The notes beneath the pieces were generated by a model, which made no database searches, was not told where the DNA came from, and was given only the letters and a program-made list of their open reading frames with translations. Below are positions 25,037 through 33,873 of a stretch of 64,000 nucleotides of DNA, piece by piece. The position numbers and the translations under genes were made by a program. Source of the DNA: Shewanella putrefaciens. GTDB taxonomy: Bacteria > Pseudomonadota > Gammaproteobacteria > Enterobacterales > Shewanellaceae. Numbering within the stretch: the stretch's first letter is position 1; every line of letters begins with the position of its first letter. Where the stretch lies: positions 1,568,501 through 1,632,500 of the forward strand of contig NZ_CP066369.1 in NCBI RefSeq assembly GCF_016406305.1. The letters run 5' to 3'.

Positions 25037-26007
25037 ATTGCGAAAGAAAAATGAATTTAAATAAAAAAATCATAGGGTCACTTTTCGGCTGTTTACTGCT
25101 GCAACTAATAGGATGCAGCGATGACTCGCTGAGGGTATTTGGCACCATCGAGCGTGACAGATTAACACTGACCGCGCCAGTAGGAGAGTTGATTACTCAA
25201 GTGAATGTGGTTGAAGGTCAACAGGTTAAGGCGGGCGAGGTATTACTTATACTCGATACGACTTCGGCCAATGCGCGCCTTGTCCAGCGCCAAGCTGAAC
25301 TGGAACAGGCCAAGGCGAAACTTGCTGAGGCGGTGACAGGTGCACGTTTAGAGGATATTGAGAAAGCCAAAGCTGCCCTAGACGGCGCCAATGCCAGTGT
25401 GAAAGAAGCCTTGCTGAGTTTTGAGCGCACAAATCGATTATTTGCCACAAAAGTGCTTAGCCAAGCGGATTTAGACGCGGCCCGTGCGGCGCGGGATACG
25501 AGTTTAGCTAAACAAGCCGAGGCGCAGCAGAGCCTACGGCTGCTAGAAAATGGCACCCGCAGTGAGCAGCTAGAGCAGGCCAAGGCGGCGGTTGCCGCGG
25601 CCAGCGCCAGTGTCGCCATCGAGCAAAAAGCCTTAGCAGACTTAAGCTTAGTGGCGGCGCGAGATGGGATTGTCGATACTCTGCCCTGGCGGGTGGGCGA
25701 TCGCGTTGCCGCAGGCACTCAGTTGATTGGTTTACTGGCGAGCGCTAATCCCTATGCGCGGGTGTATCTGCCGGCGACTTGGTTAGACAGAGTGAAGGCG
25801 GGGGATAGTGTCAACATTTTAGTTGATGGCCGCGAGACGCCGATTGTTGGCACAGTGCGTAATATCCGCAGCCAACCCGCCTACACACCGTTTTATGCCC
25901 TAAATGAGCGCGATAGGGCAAGGCTGATGTATCTGACCGATATCACGATTTCCGCTGCGGATCAGGACTTGCCAACGGGCATGGCAGTCGAGGTGGAACT
26001 GCCATGA
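25033..26007 (+). CDS. HlyD-family membrane-fusion lipoprotein of an ABC exporter
   Basis: A 324-residue periplasmic adaptor. The N-terminus looks like a lipoprotein signal (LLLQLIGC, Cys near residue 28). A lipoyl-like half-motif follows (GELITQVNVVEGQQVKAGEVLLILD, broken across about residues 55-80). A long alpha-helical hairpin rich in Ala, Glu and Lys covers about 90-215, and the matching second lipoyl half (ARDGIVDTLPWRVGDRVAAG) lies near 217. It resembles YbhG. The ATG at 25033 overlaps the TGA of the TetR gene. It would link the ABC transporter to an outer-membrane channel encoded elsewhere. Confidence 0.85.
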   Translation: MNCERKMNLNKKIIGSLFGCLLLQLIGCSDDSLRVFGTIERDRLTLTAPVGELITQVNVVEGQQVKAGEVLLILDTTSANARLVQRQAELEQAKAKLAEAVTGARLEDIEKAKAALDGANASVKEALLSFERTNRLFATKVLSQADLDAARAARDTSLAKQAEAQQSLRLLENGTRSEQLEQAKAAVAAASASVAIEQKALADLSLVAARDGIVDTLPWRVGDRVAAGTQLIGLLASANPYARVYLPATWLDRVKAGDSVNILVDGRETPIVGTVRNIRSQPAYTPFYALNERDRARLMYLTDITISAADQDLPTGMAVEVELP

Positions 26008-26960
26008 AAAACGCCGATTTTGCCATCGAGACCCAGGGCATGACCCGTGCCTTTGGCGGCGTTAATGCGGTGGAAAATCTCGATCTAGCCATACCCAAGG
26101 GCACAATTTACGGTTTTCTTGGCCCCAATGGCTGCGGAAAATCCACTTCGATTCGGATGTTGACTGGGCTACTTAGCCCCACCTCGGGGCATATTCGCGT
26201 TCTGGGGGAAACCTTGCCCGGCGCCGAGGAAAAATTGCGCCGTCGCATCGGCTATATGACGCAAAAATTCTCCCTGTATGACAATCTTTCGGTGCGAGAA
26301 AACCTTGAATTTGTTGCACAAATTTATGGGCTAAGCCGTCGCCAGTCCGCACAACGCTTAGTGGAACTCTTAGCACTGTATGAGCTAAATGGCCGCGAGA
26401 AGCAAATGGCGGGCTCGATGAGTGGCGGCCAGAGGCAACGTTTAGCCCTCGCGGCGGCGACCTTACATCATCCAGAGTTACTGTTTCTCGATGAGCCCAC
26501 CTCGGCGGTCGACCCTGAAAATCGCCGTGAGTTTTGGGAGCGCTTATTCGATCTTTGCGCCCAAGGCACCACGATTTTGGTCTCGACCCACTATATGGAT
26601 GAGGCCGAGCGTTGTCACGGTTTAGCCATTCTAGAGCGGGGGATCAAACGCGCCGATGGTTCACCCCAGCAGCTGATGGCGGCGATGGGCGCTAGGGTGG
26701 TTGAAGTCAGTGGTGATGATTTACGCACATTAAAACAATCGCTGATCAGTGAGCCCGAGGTCTTGTCGGCGGCGCAGATCGGCAGTCGTTTGCGGGTGTT
26801 AGTGCGTAGCAATATCAGTGAGCCACTTGCTTGGCTTAAACCTAGGGTCGCGAGCCGAACCATGGAAGAAGTGCGCGCCAGTCTTGAGGATGTGTTTGTC
26901 ACTTGCACTGGTGGGCGGGCTCCCGTGAATGTTCAGGGGGAGGCTAGCCATGTGGCGTAG
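26004..26960 (+). CDS. ABC-2 exporter ATPase
   Basis: A 318-residue ABC ATPase with Walker A GPNGCGKST (near residue 40), signature MSGGQRQR, and Walker B LLFLDEPTS followed by H-loop STHYMDEAERC. The C-terminal extension (about 230-318) is typical of ABC-2 type exporters. It overlaps the HlyD gene by 4 bp (ATGA). Unlike E. coli YbhF, which has two ATPase domains in one chain, this one has a single domain and should work as a homodimer. Confidence 0.9.
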   Translation: MKNADFAIETQGMTRAFGGVNAVENLDLAIPKGTIYGFLGPNGCGKSTSIRMLTGLLSPTSGHIRVLGETLPGAEEKLRRRIGYMTQKFSLYDNLSVRENLEFVAQIYGLSRRQSAQRLVELLALYELNGREKQMAGSMSGGQRQRLALAAATLHHPELLFLDEPTSAVDPENRREFWERLFDLCAQGTTILVSTHYMDEAERCHGLAILERGIKRADGSPQQLMAAMGARVVEVSGDDLRTLKQSLISEPEVLSAAQIGSRLRVLVRSNISEPLAWLKPRVASRTMEEVRASLEDVFVTCTGGRAPVNVQGEASHVA

Positions 26961-28071
26961 AATTTTTGCGATAGTGATCAAAGAGCTTAGGCAACTGTCT
27001 CGGGATCGCATGACCTTTGGCATGATAGTGATGATCCCGCTGGTGCAACTGATGCTGTTTGGTTACGCGATTAATACCGATGCGCGCCATTTGCCCGCTG
27101 GGCTGGTCAATTTAAGTGATTCCGCCTACAGCCGAGCCTTAATTAAAGCGGTAGAAGCGACCCAAGTGGTCGATTTTAAACGCACTTATTTCAGTGCTCA
27201 GGAGGCCGAGGCGGCCATTACCCGCGGTGAAGTGAAGGCCGTGCTGTACCTTGGTGCCGATCTCGATGAGCGCTTAGTGCGTCATCCCGCCTTTGCGGGG
27301 AATGCTTATTTATCACAACCGGTAGGCCAATGGTTGGTGGATGGCTCGGATACGGTTGTTGCCTCAACCATTCGCAGTCTAAGGCAAATGCCGCTGGATG
27401 AAATCGCGGGCAGAGCGCTAAAAACCAGCCAGCCGAGTTTTGAAGTGGTGCAATATTTCAACCCAGAGCAGCGCTCTGTGGTCAATATAGTGCCCGGCCT
27501 GCTCGGGGTGATTTTGACTATGACCATGGTGATGTTTACCTCCGCCGCCATAGTGCGCGAGCGTGAGCAGGGCAATATGGAGTTTTTGATCACCACGCCA
27601 GTGCGGCCATTGGAGTTGATGCTCGGGAAAATCGTGCCCTATGTGTTGGTGGGGTTAGTGCAGGTGAGCATTATCTTAACCGCTGGGCACCTGTTATTTG
27701 CTGTGCCTATCCGCGGTGGCTTAGATTCCATCGCCTTGGCGGCCATGCTGTTTATTTGCGCCAGTTTAACCTTAGGCTTAGTGATTTCAACCATAGCCAA
27801 AACCCAGCTACAATCGATGCAAATGACGGTATTTGTACTGCTGCCCTCGATTCTGCTCTCTGGCTTTATGTTCCCCTATGAGGCCATGCCTATCGCGGCG
27901 CAGTGGATTGCCGAAGTGCTACCCGCCACCCATTTTATGCGGATGTCACGGGCCATAGTGCTGCGGGACGCCGAGGTGATGGATCTGCAATTTGACGCCC
28001 TGTGGTTGATAGCCTTTACCTGCATAGGTTTGCTGATCGCCAGTTTGCGCTTCTCTAAGCGCTTAGATTGA
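26950..28071 (+). CDS. ABC-2 type exporter permease
   Basis: A 373-residue membrane protein. The first helix (MIVMIPLVQLMLFGYAIN) is followed by a large extracytoplasmic loop (about residues 45-165). Five more helices follow between about 170 and 370, with the conserved VREREQGNMEFLITTPVRPLELMLGK block characteristic of YbhS/YbhR-type ABC-2 permeases. The start is ATG 26950, preceded by GGGGGAGG; it overlaps the ATPase gene by 11 bp. Only one permease gene is present, so the transporter is probably a homodimer. Its 3' end overlaps the convergent LysR gene by 17 bp. The exported substrate is unknown; related systems handle drugs or metabolites. Confidence 0.88.
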   Translation: MWRRIFAIVIKELRQLSRDRMTFGMIVMIPLVQLMLFGYAINTDARHLPAGLVNLSDSAYSRALIKAVEATQVVDFKRTYFSAQEAEAAITRGEVKAVLYLGADLDERLVRHPAFAGNAYLSQPVGQWLVDGSDTVVASTIRSLRQMPLDEIAGRALKTSQPSFEVVQYFNPEQRSVVNIVPGLLGVILTMTMVMFTSAAIVREREQGNMEFLITTPVRPLELMLGKIVPYVLVGLVQVSIILTAGHLLFAVPIRGGLDSIALAAMLFICASLTLGLVISTIAKTQLQSMQMTVFVLLPSILLSGFMFPYEAMPIAAQWIAEVLPATHFMRMSRAIVLRDAEVMDLQFDALWLIAFTCIGLLIASLRFSKRLD

Positions 28072-28897
28072 GTTTACAAAGTTCCATCAGTTGTTTTTGC
28101 TGAGCTGTGGGGGAGTGGCCTAGGGGCATGGCTAATCCGACTGTGCGTTTAAGTTCGATATCGTGCAAGGGGCGAAATACGATATCGGCCTGTTCGAGCA
28201 ATGCCGGTATCGCGGGGATCAGCGCGATACCTAAACCGGCTGCCACTAAACCCACGGCATATTCCACGGTTTGGATCCTCGCCCTGATCTGCAGCTTAAT
28301 CCCTTCCATATCTAACAATTGTTGCAAACTCGTCAGGGCCTCACAGGGCGCGCGGTGAATAAAGGGCTGCTGATGCAGATCCTCCAAGCGAATCGTATCT
28401 TGCAGGCTCAGGCTAAAGGACGGTGGAATGGCGAGCAGATAAGTGTCATGCCACAGCGGTAAAAAACTTTCCTGGGTGGTTAAGTCGCTGGTGGTGATGA
28501 TGCGCGCATCGGCATCCTCTGTGGGCTCCACTAAGGTGAGATCCATATCAGGACAGGCATTAGTAAAATCTTTTAATAACATGCTCATACGCTGAACCCC
28601 GAGGGAGCGGATCAAGCCTAATTTAAAGGGGACTTGGATTTCAGGCTTACTGAACAGGGAGCTAATGGCCTTGGATTCATTTAATAGCCGTTTTGCCAAT
28701 GGATATAGCCTATGGCCCGCATCGGTGGGGTTCACGCCCTTGCCATGGCGCTGGAATAATTGGGTATTGAGCTCAGATTCTAGGCTTGAAATGGCCGCCG
28801 AAATCGACGGCTGGGCGATATAACAGTGTTTTGCCGCGGCGCTAATACTGCCTTTCTCAAACACCACCACGAAATAGCTTAGGGCACGTAAATTCAT
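28055..28897 (-). CDS. LysR-family regulator, probable regulator of gcdH
   Basis: A 280-residue LysR protein, slightly short for the family (about 300). The N-terminal winged helix is LRALSYFVVVFEKGSISAAA to about residue 62. The effector-binding domain covers about 88-275. It is divergent from gcdH, and the shared 156-bp region contains a palindrome of LysR type. In Pseudomonas a LysR protein (GcdR) controls glutaryl-CoA dehydrogenase, so control of gcdH and the genes behind it is a reasonable inference. Its 3' end overlaps the exporter permease gene by 17 bp in the opposite orientation. Confidence 0.85.
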   Translation of the reverse strand: MNLRALSYFVVVFEKGSISAAAKHCYIAQPSISAAISSLESELNTQLFQRHGKGVNPTDAGHRLYPLAKRLLNESKAISSLFSKPEIQVPFKLGLIRSLGVQRMSMLLKDFTNACPDMDLTLVEPTEDADARIITTSDLTTQESFLPLWHDTYLLAIPPSFSLSLQDTIRLEDLHQQPFIHRAPCEALTSLQQLLDMEGIKLQIRARIQTVEYAVGLVAAGLGIALIPAIPALLEQADIVFRPLHDIELKRTVGLAMPLGHSPTAQQKQLMELCKLNLSA

Positions 28898-28972
28898 CTT
28901 TACCTTTGCGTAAGATATAGGAAATAACTATGGATGATAGAGAAAAAGAATATTTTTCCTAGGGCAAAATTA

Positions 28973-28987
28973 TGCCTATGCTAGGCA
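28973..28987. promoter_or_regulatory. Candidate LysR binding site
   Basis: TGCCTA (28973-28978) and TAGGCA (28982-28987) are exact inverted copies around TGC. This is a 15-bp palindrome of the T-N11-A kind favoured by LysR proteins. A related half-site, TAGGGCA, lies just upstream (28960-28966). It lies 66 bp before the gcdH start. Confidence 0.55.
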
Positions 28988-29053
28988 AATTAGCAAGCGG
29001 TACCGCCCATGCGCGTACCTTATTACCATCATTTTCTGGAAAGGAATCGACCT

Positions 29054-30229
29054 ATGGCCCGTGTTAACTTTGACTGGCAAGACCCATTGCAGTTTAACTC
29101 CCTATTGAGCGAAGAAGAGCGGATGATCCGTGACATGGTGCATGAATATGCCCAGGAAAAGTTGATGAGCCGGGTGTTAATGGCCAACCGTAATGAGCAT
29201 TTTGACCGCGAGATCATGAATGAACTCGGGGAGTTAGGCCTGCTCGGGGCTACTCTGCCCGAGGAGTATGGTTGCGCCAATAGCAACTATGTGAGTTACG
29301 GCTTAGTCGCGCGGGAAATTGAGCGGGTCGATAGCGGATATCGCAGCGCCATGAGTGTGCAATCCTCCCTCGTTATGCACCCCATTTATGCCTATGGCAG
29401 CGAGGCGCAGCGACGTAAATATTTGCCTAAATTGGCCAAGGGTGAATGGGTCGGCTGTTTTGGTTTAACTGAGCCCGATGTCGGCTCAGATCCCGGTGGC
29501 ATGAGAACCCGTGCGGAGCGCATCGATGGCGGCTACCGGATCTCGGGGGCCAAAATGTGGATCACTAACTCGCCTATCGCCGATGTGTTTGTGGTGTGGG
29601 CAAAACTCGATGGCGTCATCCGTGGGTTCGTGCTTGAAAAGGGCATGAAAGGCCTAAGCGCCCCTAAGATTGAGGGTAAGTTTTCCCTGCGTGCTTCTAT
29701 CACGGGGGAAATCGTGATGGATAACGTCGAAGTGGGTGAAGAGGCCCTATTGCCCAATGTTGAGGGCTTGAAAGGCCCCTTCGGTTGCTTAAATAAGGCC
29801 CGTTATGGTATCGCATGGGGGGCGTTAGGTGCGGCGGAGTTTTGCTGGCATAGGGCACGTCAATATAGCCTAGATCGCATCCAATTTAATCGTCCACTTG
29901 CCGCTAATCAGTTGATCCAAAAGAAATTGGCCGATATGCAAACCGAGATCACCCTAGGGCTATTTACCTGTCTGCAGGCGGGGCGTTTGATGGATGCAGA
30001 CTGCTTACCCGTGGAGGCGATTTCGCTTATTAAACGCAATTCCTGCGGTAAGGCATTAGATATCGCCCGCCTTGCCCGTGATATGCACGGCGGCAATGGT
30101 ATTAGCGATGAATTCCATGTGATCCGCCATGTGATGAATCTTGAGGCGGTCAACACCTACGAAGGCACCCATGATATTCACGCACTGATTTTAGGCCGTG
30201 CCCAGACGGGCATCCAAGCGTTTGGCTAG
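29054..30229 (+). CDS. gcdH: Glutaryl-CoA dehydrogenase
   Basis: A 391-residue acyl-CoA dehydrogenase. The family signature [14 protein letters not shown] lies near residue 137. The block [16 protein letters not shown] and the C-terminal [20 protein letters not shown], whose Glu is the catalytic base, are highly characteristic of glutaryl-CoA dehydrogenase. It converts glutaryl-CoA to crotonyl-CoA and CO2 in lysine, tryptophan and hydroxylysine breakdown, passing electrons to ETF. I prefer ATG 29054, with AAGGAATCG upstream, over an ATG at 29009. A fused 2-oxoacid E1 gene follows after 73 bp. Confidence 0.9.
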   Translation: MARVNFDWQDPLQFNSLLSEEERMIRDMVHEYAQEKLMSRVLMANRNEHFDREIMNELGELGLLGATLPEEYGCANSNYVSYGLVAREIERVDSGYRSAMSVQSSLVMHPIYAYGSEAQRRKYLPKLAKGEWVGCFGLTEPDVGSDPGGMRTRAERIDGGYRISGAKMWITNSPIADVFVVWAKLDGVIRGFVLEKGMKGLSAPKIEGKFSLRASITGEIVMDNVEVGEEALLPNVEGLKGPFGCLNKARYGIAWGALGAAEFCWHRARQYSLDRIQFNRPLAANQLIQKKLADMQTEITLGLFTCLQAGRLMDADCLPVEAISLIKRNSCGKALDIARLARDMHGGNGISDEFHVIRHVMNLEAVNTYEGTHDIHALILGRAQTGIQAFG

Positions 30230-30302
30230 CCGCTAAGGCGTTAGCCTCCTGTTGGTATCAGTCTGTGTCAGCCCCTTAAAACGGTCAATTTGGTGGTGAA
30301 TA

Positions 30303-32630
30303 ATGGAAGACAGAGCAATTGCCCTCGACAGACAATTTGTCGAACGAGTGCTAAAGGAAGAGTTTCAACCCCTGAGCCAGGGTTGGGATCATAGGCAATT
30401 GGGCCTGAGTGACGCCGACTTTTTGGGCATGTTTGAATCTCAGCTTAAGAGTCGGTTATTGGATCTAGAGTCACGTCGTATGCGTGCCCGCAACCAAGGT
30501 TTTTATACCATAGGTAGCTCGGGCCACGAGGGCAATGCCGCCTATGGGATGGCGCTGCGTCCCACGGATATGGCGTTTCTGCACTACCGCAGTGCGGCAT
30601 TTATGCTGGAGCGGGGCCGCCATGTGCCGGGGGAGACGCAGCTCTGGGATATGTTGTTATCCTTCGCCGCCTCCAGTGAGGATCCGATTTCGGGTGGCCG
30701 CCATAAAGTGCTGGGCAGTAAGAGCTTAATGATCCCGCCGCAAACCTCGACTATAGCTTCCCATCTTCCTAAGGCCGTTGGGGCGGCATTGAGTATTCCG
30801 TTGACCGAGCGGCTTAATTTGCCGGCTAATTTGCCCAAGGATGCCATAGTCATGTGTAACTTTGGCGATGCGTCGGCTAATCATGCTAGCGCGCAGACGG
30901 CCATTAATGCGGCGGGTTGGGCTGCCTATCAACAGGTGCCTCTGCCGCTTATGTTTGTCTGTGAAGACAATGGCATCGGGATCTCAACTCCCACACCTAA
31001 GGGCTGGATAGCGGCGAACTTTAGCCAACGCCCAGGCATTGAATATTTTTACTGTGATGGCCGCGATCTGCTGGATTGTTACCGTGTCAGTCGGCAGGCC
31101 GCCGACTATGCGCGCAGCAAACGTAAGCCAGTATTTTTGCATGTTCGCACCGTGCGTTTAATGGGCCACGCCGGCAGTGATGCCGAAATCGCCTATATGA
31201 AGAAACAGCAAATACTCGATAATGAGGCCCAAGATCCTTTGTTGGTCAGTGCCGAGCAAATTATTCGCGCGGGATTGATGACGCCGACACAAATTGTCGC
31301 GCTATACGCCGAATTAAAGGCGAGGATTGCCGCCATTGCCGCCGTCGCTGTGACTCGGCCTAAGTTGACGACAGTCACCGCGGCCATGGCATCCATAGTG
31401 CCACCTAAACGCGAGTCGGCGCTCTTGGGGCCTGATAGCTTGAAAACCGAGAGCTTGGGGACAGCGCTTTCCCCCCAGGCGCTGGAATCATTGTTTATCG
31501 CCGATAAGTTATCCCTAGGTAAACCAGTGCATATGGGCAAACTTATCAATTTAACCTTAACCGAGTTGATGGCGAGCCAGTCTAATATCGTTATCTGTGG
31601 TGAGGATGTGGGCAAGAAAGGTGGGGTGTACCATGTGACATCGCGCTTAGTGGAACGGTTTGGGCCCAATAGGGTGATTAACACTCTGCTGGATGAAACC
31701 TCGATCCTCGGGCTCGCCATCGGCATGGCGCACAATGGCATTTTGCCTATCCCCGAGGTCCAGTTTTTGGCCTATGTCCATAATGCCGAAGATCAAATTC
31801 GTGGCGAGGCGGCGACGCTCTCCTTCTTCTCTAATGGCCAATTTACCAATCCTATGGTGATCCGTATTGCGGGCCTAGGGTATCAGAAAGGGTTTGGTGG
31901 GCATTTCCACAATGACAACTCTTTTACTGTGTTTAGGGATATTCCTGGGTTGATTTTGGCCTGTCCGTCCAATGGCCAAGATGCCATGGGCATGCTCAGG
32001 GAATGCGTGCGCTTAGCCCAAGAGGAGCAGCGGGTGGTGATTTTCTTAGAACCAATCGCACTCTATATGACGCGAGACTTACACCAAGCGGGCGATAATT
32101 TGTGGAGCGCCGAATACCAACACCAGCATCAGGCCCCAAGATTGCCCTTTGGTGAGATTGGCCAATATGGCAAAGGTAAGCGCCTGTGTATCATCAGCTA
32201 TGGCAATGGTTATTACCTCAGCAGGCAGGCTGAACAGCGCTTAAGCGAGCAGGGTATCGATTGCACTGTCCTCGATTTACGTTATTTGGTGCCACTCAAT
32301 GAACAGGCCATCGCCAATGCGGCGGGCCAATGTGAACATATCTTAATTGTCGACGAATGCCGTCGCAGCGGATCTGTGAGTGAGGCCATCTACACTAGCT
32401 TACACGAGCACTTAGGTGCCCATTGTCCGCCGATCCTGCGCTTAAACGCCGAAGATTGTTTTATTCCGCTCGCGGATGCCGCGACCTTGCCGCTGCCGAG
32501 TGTCGAGGGCATAGTCAGTGCCGCGTTGGCCTTAGTCAGGCCACAGGGCCAAAGCACATTAAAGAGGGCGTCGAATGTGACGCCTTTAATGGAAAGGGAG
32601 GAGATAATTGAGAGGGAGGTGCAACCATGA
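30303..32630 (+). CDS. Fused E1 alpha/beta 2-oxoacid dehydrogenase component
   Basis: A 775-residue fusion of the two E1 subunits of a branched-chain-type 2-oxoacid dehydrogenase. Residues about 1-345 are E1 alpha, with GGRHKVLGSK and IPPQTSTIASHLPKAVGAA. The thiamine-diphosphate motif is changed: GDASANHA at the start, and EDNG where ENNG or NNG is usual. Residues about 400-755 are E1 beta, with VICGEDVGKKGGVYHVT and RGEAATLSFFSNGQF. It should decarboxylate a 2-oxoacid and pass the acyl group on. No E2 (lipoyl acyltransferase) or E3 gene is near, so it borrows them from another locus or uses a different acceptor. The next gene, a FabD-like acyltransferase, overlaps it by 4 bp. Confidence 0.82.
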   Translation: MEDRAIALDRQFVERVLKEEFQPLSQGWDHRQLGLSDADFLGMFESQLKSRLLDLESRRMRARNQGFYTIGSSGHEGNAAYGMALRPTDMAFLHYRSAAFMLERGRHVPGETQLWDMLLSFAASSEDPISGGRHKVLGSKSLMIPPQTSTIASHLPKAVGAALSIPLTERLNLPANLPKDAIVMCNFGDASANHASAQTAINAAGWAAYQQVPLPLMFVCEDNGIGISTPTPKGWIAANFSQRPGIEYFYCDGRDLLDCYRVSRQAADYARSKRKPVFLHVRTVRLMGHAGSDAEIAYMKKQQILDNEAQDPLLVSAEQIIRAGLMTPTQIVALYAELKARIAAIAAVAVTRPKLTTVTAAMASIVPPKRESALLGPDSLKTESLGTALSPQALESLFIADKLSLGKPVHMGKLINLTLTELMASQSNIVICGEDVGKKGGVYHVTSRLVERFGPNRVINTLLDETSILGLAIGMAHNGILPIPEVQFLAYVHNAEDQIRGEAATLSFFSNGQFTNPMVIRIAGLGYQKGFGGHFHNDNSFTVFRDIPGLILACPSNGQDAMGMLRECVRLAQEEQRVVIFLEPIALYMTRDLHQAGDNLWSAEYQHQHQAPRLPFGEIGQYGKGKRLCIISYGNGYYLSRQAEQRLSEQGIDCTVLDLRYLVPLNEQAIANAAGQCEHILIVDECRRSGSVSEAIYTSLHEHLGAHCPPILRLNAEDCFIPLADAATLPLPSVEGIVSAALALVRPQGQSTLKRASNVTPLMEREEIIEREVQP

Positions 32631-33697
32631 GTGCCATATCGATAGACGGCGCTAAGCCTAAGCAACGTGTCGTGGTTATCGCGCCGGGACGCGGCTGTTA
32701 CAACAAGGAAGAACTCGGTTATCTGGCTCGCTTTCATACTGATAAACAAGAGTTTATTGCCGATATTGATGTATATCGCAAAGCCCTAGGCCAAGTGGGT
32801 ATTGCCGCCTTAGATGCCGAAGCCAAGTATTCATTCAAACTGCACACTCCGGGGGAAAACGCCTCGGCCCTGATCTACGCCTGTGCCATGGCGGATTTTA
32901 TGGATATAGACACAGATCAGTTTGAGATAGTCGCAGTGACGGGAAATTCCATGGGTTGGTATATCGCCTTGGCGTTAGCGGGGGCATTGACACCCGAGGC
33001 CGCCATTGAAGTGATCAACACTATGGGCTCCATGATGTCCGAGGGCTTAATTGGCGGCCAATTGATCTATCCTGAAATGGATGAACAGTGGCGCCGAGAT
33101 GCGACTAAAACCGCACTGCTCGATAAGGTGATTGCGGATGTTAATCGCCATGAGGGCTGTGAGCTGTTTACTTCTATCTTCCTTGGCGGTTATCGCGTGT
33201 TGGCGGGCAATGAGGCAGGGCTTAAACTCGCCGAGGAGCAGTTACCCCCGCTCGATGAACGCTATCCGATGCGTTTATATAATCACGGCGCATTCCACTC
33301 GCCCCTGTTGCATGGGGTATCAAACAAGGGGTTTGCCCAGCTGCCCTTGAGCCTGTTTCAAACGCCTAAGGTCCCGCTGGTGGACGGCCGAGGTCAGATC
33401 TGGACGCAATACAGTACAGATACGGCCAAACTGAGGGAGTACACTTTAGGCGAACAAGTAGTTGAGCCCTATGATTTTTCTAAGGCAGTTGCCGTGGCAA
33501 TAAAAGAATTTGCCCCCGATAAAGTGATCGTGCTCGGGCCTGGCAATACCTTAGGTGGCCCAGTGGCGCAATCACTGATCGCCATCAATGGTTTTGGCTG
33601 GCAGACAAAGGCCGATTTCAGTGCCGCCCAGGGCAGCGAACCCAAGTTAATTGCCATGGGCAATGAACAGCAAAGGCCAATGGCGCTGGCGGATTAA
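32627..33697 (+). CDS. FabD-like acyltransferase lacking the malonate-binding Arg
   Basis: A 356-residue member of the malonyl-CoA:ACP transacylase superfamily, longer than E. coli FabD (309). The nucleophile motif is GNSMGWY with Ser108 (usual form GHSLGEY), and the catalytic His is in NHGAFHSPLL (His224). The Arg that binds the free carboxylate of malonate in FabD (Arg117, 25 residues after the Ser) aligns with Met133 here. It therefore probably does not act on malonyl-CoA but on a non-carboxylated acyl group. It overlaps the fused E1 gene by 4 bp (ATGA), so the two proteins are made together. A terminator follows. The reaction is unknown. Confidence 0.7.
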   Translation: MSAISIDGAKPKQRVVVIAPGRGCYNKEELGYLARFHTDKQEFIADIDVYRKALGQVGIAALDAEAKYSFKLHTPGENASALIYACAMADFMDIDTDQFEIVAVTGNSMGWYIALALAGALTPEAAIEVINTMGSMMSEGLIGGQLIYPEMDEQWRRDATKTALLDKVIADVNRHEGCELFTSIFLGGYRVLAGNEAGLKLAEEQLPPLDERYPMRLYNHGAFHSPLLHGVSNKGFAQLPLSLFQTPKVPLVDGRGQIWTQYSTDTAKLREYTLGEQVVEPYDFSKAVAVAIKEFAPDKVIVLGPGNTLGGPVAQSLIAINGFGWQTKADFSAAQGSEPKLIAMGNEQQRPMALAD

Positions 33698-33713
33698 GTC
33701 ATCAGTGTCTACG

Positions 33714-33741
33714 AATAGGGATAAGCTTTATCCCTATTTTT
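33714..33741 (+). terminator. Terminator of the gcdH-E1-acyltransferase unit
   Basis: AATAGGGATAA (33714-33724) and TTATCCCTATT (33728-33738) form a perfect 11-bp stem with loop GCT, followed by TTTA. It starts 16 bp after the acyltransferase stop. Confidence 0.88.
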
Positions 33742-33873
33742 ACCTAAGCCTTTTCGCATAAGTCGAAGGCTCACTATGTTTTACAATATATGGCTTACAA
33801 AATATGCCTTGCGAGCCCCCCTTTGATATAACGCAAAGTTAAAGGTAAACACTTTGGGTAAGATGTTGAATAA

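Noticed and set aside
25218..25718. 166-codon minus-strand open frame
   Set aside because: It is antisense to the Ala-rich helical hairpin of the HlyD gene and shows only low-complexity Ser/Ala composition.
31193..31741. 182-codon minus-strand open frame
   Set aside because: It is antisense to the strongly supported fused E1 gene.
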